Shown: positions 6,350 to 8,550 of the stretch, piece by piece
Layout: each line of letters begins with the position of its first letter
Numbering within the stretch: position 1 is the stretch's first letter
Notes under the pieces: generated by a model
Databases searched by the model: none
Told to the model about the DNA's origin: nothing
The model's input: only the letters and a program-made list of their open reading frames with translations
DNA from: Treponema sp.
GTDB taxonomy: Bacteria > Spirochaetota > Spirochaetia > Treponematales > Treponemataceae
Direction of reading: 5' to 3'
Assembly (NCBI GenBank): GCA_016297415.1
Contig: JAEDGQ010000082.1
Location: 1-8,550, forward strand
DNA: 8,550 nucleotides
Program-made: the position numbers and the translations under genes

Positions 6350-6389
6350 AAACCTGCCTGAGATTATACTCAATTTTTTATGCAGGTTT
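6350..6389 (-). terminator. Nested hairpin downstream of the aminotransferase, possible terminator
   Basis: Arms AAACCTGC (6350-6357) and GCAGGTTT (6382-6389) pair perfectly, and an inner TGAG...CTCA stem nests inside. It begins 12 nt after the aminotransferase stop codon, where a terminator is expected. The T-tract after the stem on the minus strand is poor (TTTATAG), so efficiency is uncertain. It could also stop read-through coming from the TPR gene on the other strand, where TTTTATT follows. Confidence 0.45.
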
Positions 6390-6401
6390 TATTCCAGAAA
6401 A

Positions 6402-7577
6402 TTATTTCTTTTCTTTAAGTTCTTTTACAAACTCGGCAATGCGGTCCAGGGCAATCTTCATTTTGTCGATTCCAGTTGCATAACAGCAGCGGATGTGACC
6501 TTCACCACCAAGACCAAATACGCTACCAGGAACTACGGCAACGTTATGCTTCTGAAAAAGCTGTGTTGCAAATTCTTCAGAAGTAAGACCAGTAGAAGAA
6601 ATGTCAGGGAACATGTAAAAAGCACCCTTTGGTTCCGGAACAGGAAGTCCCATATCGCAGAAAGCCTTGTACATTAAATTTCGGCGCTGCTGATAACTTA
6701 CCCGCATTTTTTCAACATCCTTCCAGCCGTGGCGCAAACCTTCAACTGCAGCATACTGAGAGAAAATCGGTGCACAGATTGTGTTGTATCCGTGAAGCTT
6801 AACAATCTGACCAAGAAGATCCCCAGGACCTGCAATATATCCGATACGCCATCCAGTCATGGCAAAGGACTTAGAAAAACCGTTAAGAATAATAGCGTAG
6901 TCTTTCATTCCAGGGTAAGAACCAATGGAAACATGTTCAGCATCTTCGTATGCAAGTTCACAGTAAATTTCATCACTGATACACCAGATCTGGTTTTCAA
7001 CCACAACCTTAGCAATTTTTTCCAGCTCTTCAGCAGGAATCATAGTTCCAGTAGGATTATTTGGAGAACAGATCATTACAGCCTTTGTTTTAGGAGTAAT
7101 GGCAGCCTTAATCTGTTCAGCAGTAGGATAATAGCCGTTAACGCTGGAGTCTATAGGAATAACCTTAGCCTGGCAAAGCTCAGCCAGCGGAACATAGTTT
7201 ACATAACAAGGCTGAACAACAATCAGCTCATCCCCGGGATTTAAGATGGCACGAAGAACAGCATCAACACCCTCAGAAGCACCCACAGTTACAAGCACTT
7301 CATTTTTAGGGTTGTAATACATGCCATATCGTTCCATGTACCTGGCAATTTCTTCACGGAGTTCAACAAGACCCCAATTAGAAGTGTAAGATGTATGACC
7401 TTTTTCCAGATGATAATAAGCTTCTTCACGCATTACCCAGGGAGTAGGAAAATCAGGTTCACCAACAGAAAGTGAAATTACGTCATCATGGCCAATAAGC
7501 ATTTCAAAAAACTTACGGATGCCCGATGGCGGAATATTCATCATAGATTTAGAAAATTTATCTGGTCTATTATTCAT
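6402..7577 (-). CDS. Class I/II pyridoxal-phosphate aminotransferase
   Basis: This is a 391-aa cytoplasmic fold-type I PLP enzyme of the aspartate-aminotransferase superfamily, moving an amino group from an amino acid to a 2-oxo acid. Visible landmarks are GEPDFPTP near the N-terminus (39-46), the phosphate-binding loop GASEG (99-103), SPNNPTG (171-177, with the Asn that contacts PLP), SDEIY (201-205, D202 and Y205), the Schiff-base lysine K236 in NGFSKSFAMTGWRIGY (232-247) with R244, and R363 in GHIRC for the substrate carboxylate. All key residues are present and the length is normal. The sequence is closest in feel to the PatA/aromatic/aspartate aminotransferases of Firmicutes; the substrate cannot be fixed. 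The ATG has AGGAGG 4 nt upstream, in a hairpin (see 7578-7592). An lrp-type regulator lies upstream on the same strand and may control it. Confidence 0.93.
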   Translation of the reverse strand: MNNRPDKFSKSMMNIPPSGIRKFFEMLIGHDDVISLSVGEPDFPTPWVMREEAYYHLEKGHTSYTSNWGLVELREEIARYMERYGMYYNPKNEVLVTVGASEGVDAVLRAILNPGDELIVVQPCYVNYVPLAELCQAKVIPIDSSVNGYYPTAEQIKAAITPKTKAVMICSPNNPTGTMIPAEELEKIAKVVVENQIWCISDEIYCELAYEDAEHVSIGSYPGMKDYAIILNGFSKSFAMTGWRIGYIAGPGDLLGQIVKLHGYNTICAPIFSQYAAVEGLRHGWKDVEKMRVSYQQRRNLMYKAFCDMGLPVPEPKGAFYMFPDISSTGLTSEEFATQLFQKHNVAVVPGSVFGLGGEGHIRCCYATGIDKMKIALDRIAEFVKELKEKK

Positions 7578-7592
7578 GCGACCTCCTGTCGC
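7578..7592 (-). promoter_or_regulatory. Shine-Dalgarno in the loop of a hairpin touching the start codon
   Basis: Read on the minus strand, the 15 bases before the ATG are GCGAC AGGAG GTCGC. The outer pentamers are perfect complements and the loop is the Shine-Dalgarno AGGAG. With the -10 box at 7603-7608, the transcript would begin near 7596, so almost the entire leader is this hairpin. It could display or mask the ribosome site and protect the 5' end. Regulation is inference; the hairpin is seen directly. Confidence 0.55.
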
Positions 7593-7602
7593 CTATATTT
7601 AA

Positions 7603-7608
7603 ATTATA
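7603..7608 (-). promoter_or_regulatory. Probable -10 box for the aminotransferase
   Basis: A perfect TATAAT (minus strand) lies 25 nt before the ATG. The best -35 at the right distance is poor. A second TATAAT is at 7631-7636, also without a good -35. A weak -35 would fit a promoter needing an activator such as the neighbouring Lrp protein, which is speculation. Confidence 0.45.
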
Positions 7609-7676
7609 AAAAAGTTAAAATTTTCTACAGATTATACATATTAAATCTGTATTTTAATACACAAAACATCCAGGTT

Positions 7677-7696
7677 CTTAGGGGCGGGCCCCTAAG
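7677..7696. repeat. GC-rich perfect palindrome in the lrp-aminotransferase gap
   Basis: CTTAGGGGC (7677-7685) and GCCCCTAAG (7688-7696) are perfect complements separated by GG. The GC-rich stem stands out from the AT-rich DNA to its left. No T-tract follows on the minus strand, so an intrinsic terminator is not supported. Confidence 0.7.
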
Positions 7697-7720
7697 CGCT
7701 GCCGGGAAGTGGTGGGGTTT

Positions 7721-7768
7721 AAGGGGAGGAGAAACCCTCGCTTGCGAGTAGGGGGGGCTCCTCCCCTT
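7721..7768. repeat. Long GC-rich hairpin right after lrp
   Basis: Arms AAGGGGAGGAG (7721-7731) and CTCCTCCCCTT (7758-7768) are perfect 11-bp complements. Inside is a second perfect stem, CTCGC (7737-7741) with GCGAG (7744-7748). The outer stem begins 8 nt past the lrp stop codon. It may block 3' exonucleases or slow transcription at the end of the lrp message, but there is no T-tract. Together with the palindrome at 7677 it may be another dispersed GC-rich repeat family. Confidence 0.65.
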
Positions 7769-7776
7769 TGGAAAGT

Positions 7777-8271
7777 TTATGCCATTACGCCTTCTCTGCG
7801 GTCAGATTCATCTTCAACGTAGAGAACGTCATTTTCTTTATATTTTTTAAGTAAGAAGTGTGTTTTAGTTGAGCGCACACCATTCAAAGTGGAAAGCTTG
7901 CTTGAAACAAAGCCTGCAACTTCTTTAAGATTATCGCCTTCAATTACAACTTTAAGGTCATAACCGCCGCTCATAAGATACAGAGATTTAACCTGTGGAA
8001 AGCGGTAAATGCGTTCAGCAAGTGCATCAAAGCCGTGTTCACGCTCAGGCATACACTGAATTTCAATTTCAGCCATAACCTTATCTTTCTGCGCTTCGTC
8101 TTTTTCAGGATTAATAATGGCCGCGTATTTTAAGATGATTCCTTCGTTTTCCAGTGTCGCAATAATCGCTTTTACTTCGTCCACTGTTTTTTTAGTCATT
8201 GCAGAAATGTCTTCAACTGAAAGACGTGCATTTTCCCGCAAAAGTTCAAGAATCTCTTCTTTTCCGTCCAT
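7777..8271 (-). CDS. Lrp/AsnC family transcriptional regulator
   Basis: This is a 164-aa DNA-binding regulator of amino-acid metabolism. The N-terminal winged helix-turn-helix spans about residues 5-50 (LLRENARLSVEDISAMTKKTVDEV, with recognition helix near 28-40). The C-terminal RAM/AsnC ligand-sensing domain spans about 64-145, with the characteristic SGGYDLKVVIEG (101-112), where family proteins form dimers and octamers and bind amino acids. A longer reading from a TTG at 8319 is possible but rejected: that codon sits between the -10 box and the transcription start. The ATG at 8271 has AGAGGA just upstream. It precedes the aminotransferase on the same strand with a 199-nt gap and a separate promoter. 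Its target is plausibly that gene, itself, or both. Confidence 0.9.
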   Translation of the reverse strand: MDGKEEILELLRENARLSVEDISAMTKKTVDEVKAIIATLENEGIILKYAAIINPEKDEAQKDKVMAEIEIQCMPEREHGFDALAERIYRFPQVKSLYLMSGGYDLKVVIEGDNLKEVAGFVSSKLSTLNGVRSTKTHFLLKKYKENDVLYVEDESDRREGVMA

Positions 8272-8322
8272 TTTTTTCCTCTCATTTGCAGCCAGATTTT
8301 TTAGAAAGCCACAAATCAAATA

Positions 8323-8351
8323 ATTCTACCATAAAATAAAGTTTCTATAAA
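8323..8351 (-). promoter_or_regulatory. Promoter of the Lrp/AsnC gene
   Basis: On the minus strand, TTTATA (8346-8351; 4 of 6) and TAGAAT (8323-8328; 5 of 6) are separated by exactly 17 nt. Transcription would start near 8316, giving a leader of about 45 nt before the ATG at 8271. This placement argues against the upstream TTG start at 8319. Confidence 0.5.
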
Positions 8352-8360
8352 TATGAATAT

Positions 8361-8520
8361 GGCCGTTCCCCTCCGCTCCTCTGTCGCTTCGGGTCGCTAC
8401 GTTACAGGTTCCGCTTGCGCTGCATTGTTTGCTCTGGTAGTTTCGACAGGTGGTATCCTGAGCCTGTCGAAGGGCTCAACCACCGCCGCAAACAACGGCT
8501 TCGCCGCCTTTCACATCGCT
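8361..8520 (-). repeat. GC-rich dispersed repeat, copy C (interrupted)
   Basis: Read on the minus strand, this copy starts like copy B (8494-8512 matches 2214-2232 at 17 of 19) and shares AATGCAG and a GCGGAAC/CCGGAAC word. It then carries AGCGACCCGAAGCG (about 8386-8399) like copy A and ends with GAGCGGAGGGGAACG. It is therefore the same family in inverse orientation, interrupted in the middle by a palindromic cassette (8425-8495). Its end lies 9 bp from the -35 of the lrp promoter. No gene is seen from 8352 to 8550. Confidence 0.65.
8425..8495. repeat. REP-like palindromic cassette nested in repeat copy C
   Basis: TTCGACAGG (8442-8450) and CCTGTCGAA (8463-8471) pair perfectly. Outside them, TTGTTTGC (8425-8432) and GCAAACAA (8488-8495) also pair perfectly. 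The cassette contains GTTTCGACAGG and GCTCAACCACCGC, the two halves of a motif seen almost intact at 6291-6314 (GTTTCGATAAACTCAACCACCGC), split here by about 22 bases. Words of this type (CGACAGGCTCA) recur as intergenic palindromes in many bacterial genomes; that is recollection. Confidence 0.6.
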
Positions 8521-8550
8521 AATATGTTGTGTCTTCTGTCAAGAATAAAA

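Noticed and set aside
6318..6677. 119-aa open frame on the plus strand
   Set aside because: It overlaps the hairpin and the antisense strand of the well-conserved aminotransferase; the translation shows no family features.
7488..7751. 87-aa open frame on the plus strand across the GC-rich hairpins
   Set aside because: It runs over the aminotransferase start, its promoter and two palindromes, with no ribosome site; not a gene.
7677..7768. GC-rich hairpins as intrinsic terminators of lrp
   Set aside because: Neither stem is followed by a T-tract on the minus strand; reported as structured repeats only.
8272..8319. N-terminal extension of the Lrp protein from a TTG at 8319
   Set aside because: The TTG sits next to the -10 box and upstream of the likely transcription start, has no ribosome site, and the extension is not part of the family; the ATG at 8271 has AGAGGA.
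8352..8550. Coding sequence in the last 200 bases
   Set aside because: No open frame with a start signal; the stretch is explained by the repeat and its nested palindrome.

Overview
The window looks like chromosomal DNA from a low-GC spirochaete, most likely a host-associated Treponema. This is an inference. It rests on the AT-rich, A/T-ending codon use, on housekeeping genes with the flavour of spirochaete orthologues (an RsmE carrying GSERGW, and an RsmG followed by a membrane-anchored TPR protein), and on AT-rich intergenic DNA studded with GC-rich dispersed repeats. No database search was possible, so the genus is a guess.

Layout. On the plus strand, rsmE (34-777) converges on a minus-strand gene for a PD-(D/E)XK nuclease-like protein (919-1752); a GC-rich dispersed repeat lies between them. 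A 600-bp gene-free stretch (1753-2353) follows. It holds three consecutive inverted repeats built on the hexamer CCGTAA/TTACGG and then a second copy of the GC-rich repeat. Next is a plus-strand operon: an HExxH metallopeptidase-like protein (2354-3154), a secreted Ala/Pro/Ser-rich protein of unknown function that starts at TTG inside the end of the previous gene (3141-4082), and rsmG with a GTG start (4100-4813). A separate promoter then drives a membrane-anchored TPR protein with an Mrr-like C-terminal domain (4860-6197). A short MITE-like element with imperfect terminal inverted repeats (6231-6340) follows. On the minus strand, an Lrp/AsnC regulator (7777-8271) lies upstream of a class I/II aminotransferase (6402-7577), separated by two GC-rich hairpins. 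The window ends in a third GC-rich repeat copy, in inverse orientation, that is interrupted by a palindromic REP-like cassette.

How the genes relate. RsmE and RsmG both methylate 16S rRNA but belong to different transcription units. The Lrp regulator and the aminotransferase form a plausible regulator-target pair for amino-acid metabolism. The most unusual signals are regulatory or structural rather than new proteins. Two genes have a -10 box ending exactly 6 nt before the ATG and no Shine-Dalgarno, which suggests leaderless mRNAs. The aminotransferase has its Shine-Dalgarno in the loop of a perfect 5-bp hairpin touching the ATG. The CCGTAA inverted-repeat array has no obvious explanation. 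I do not see a clear defence system or other large novel multi-gene system here.
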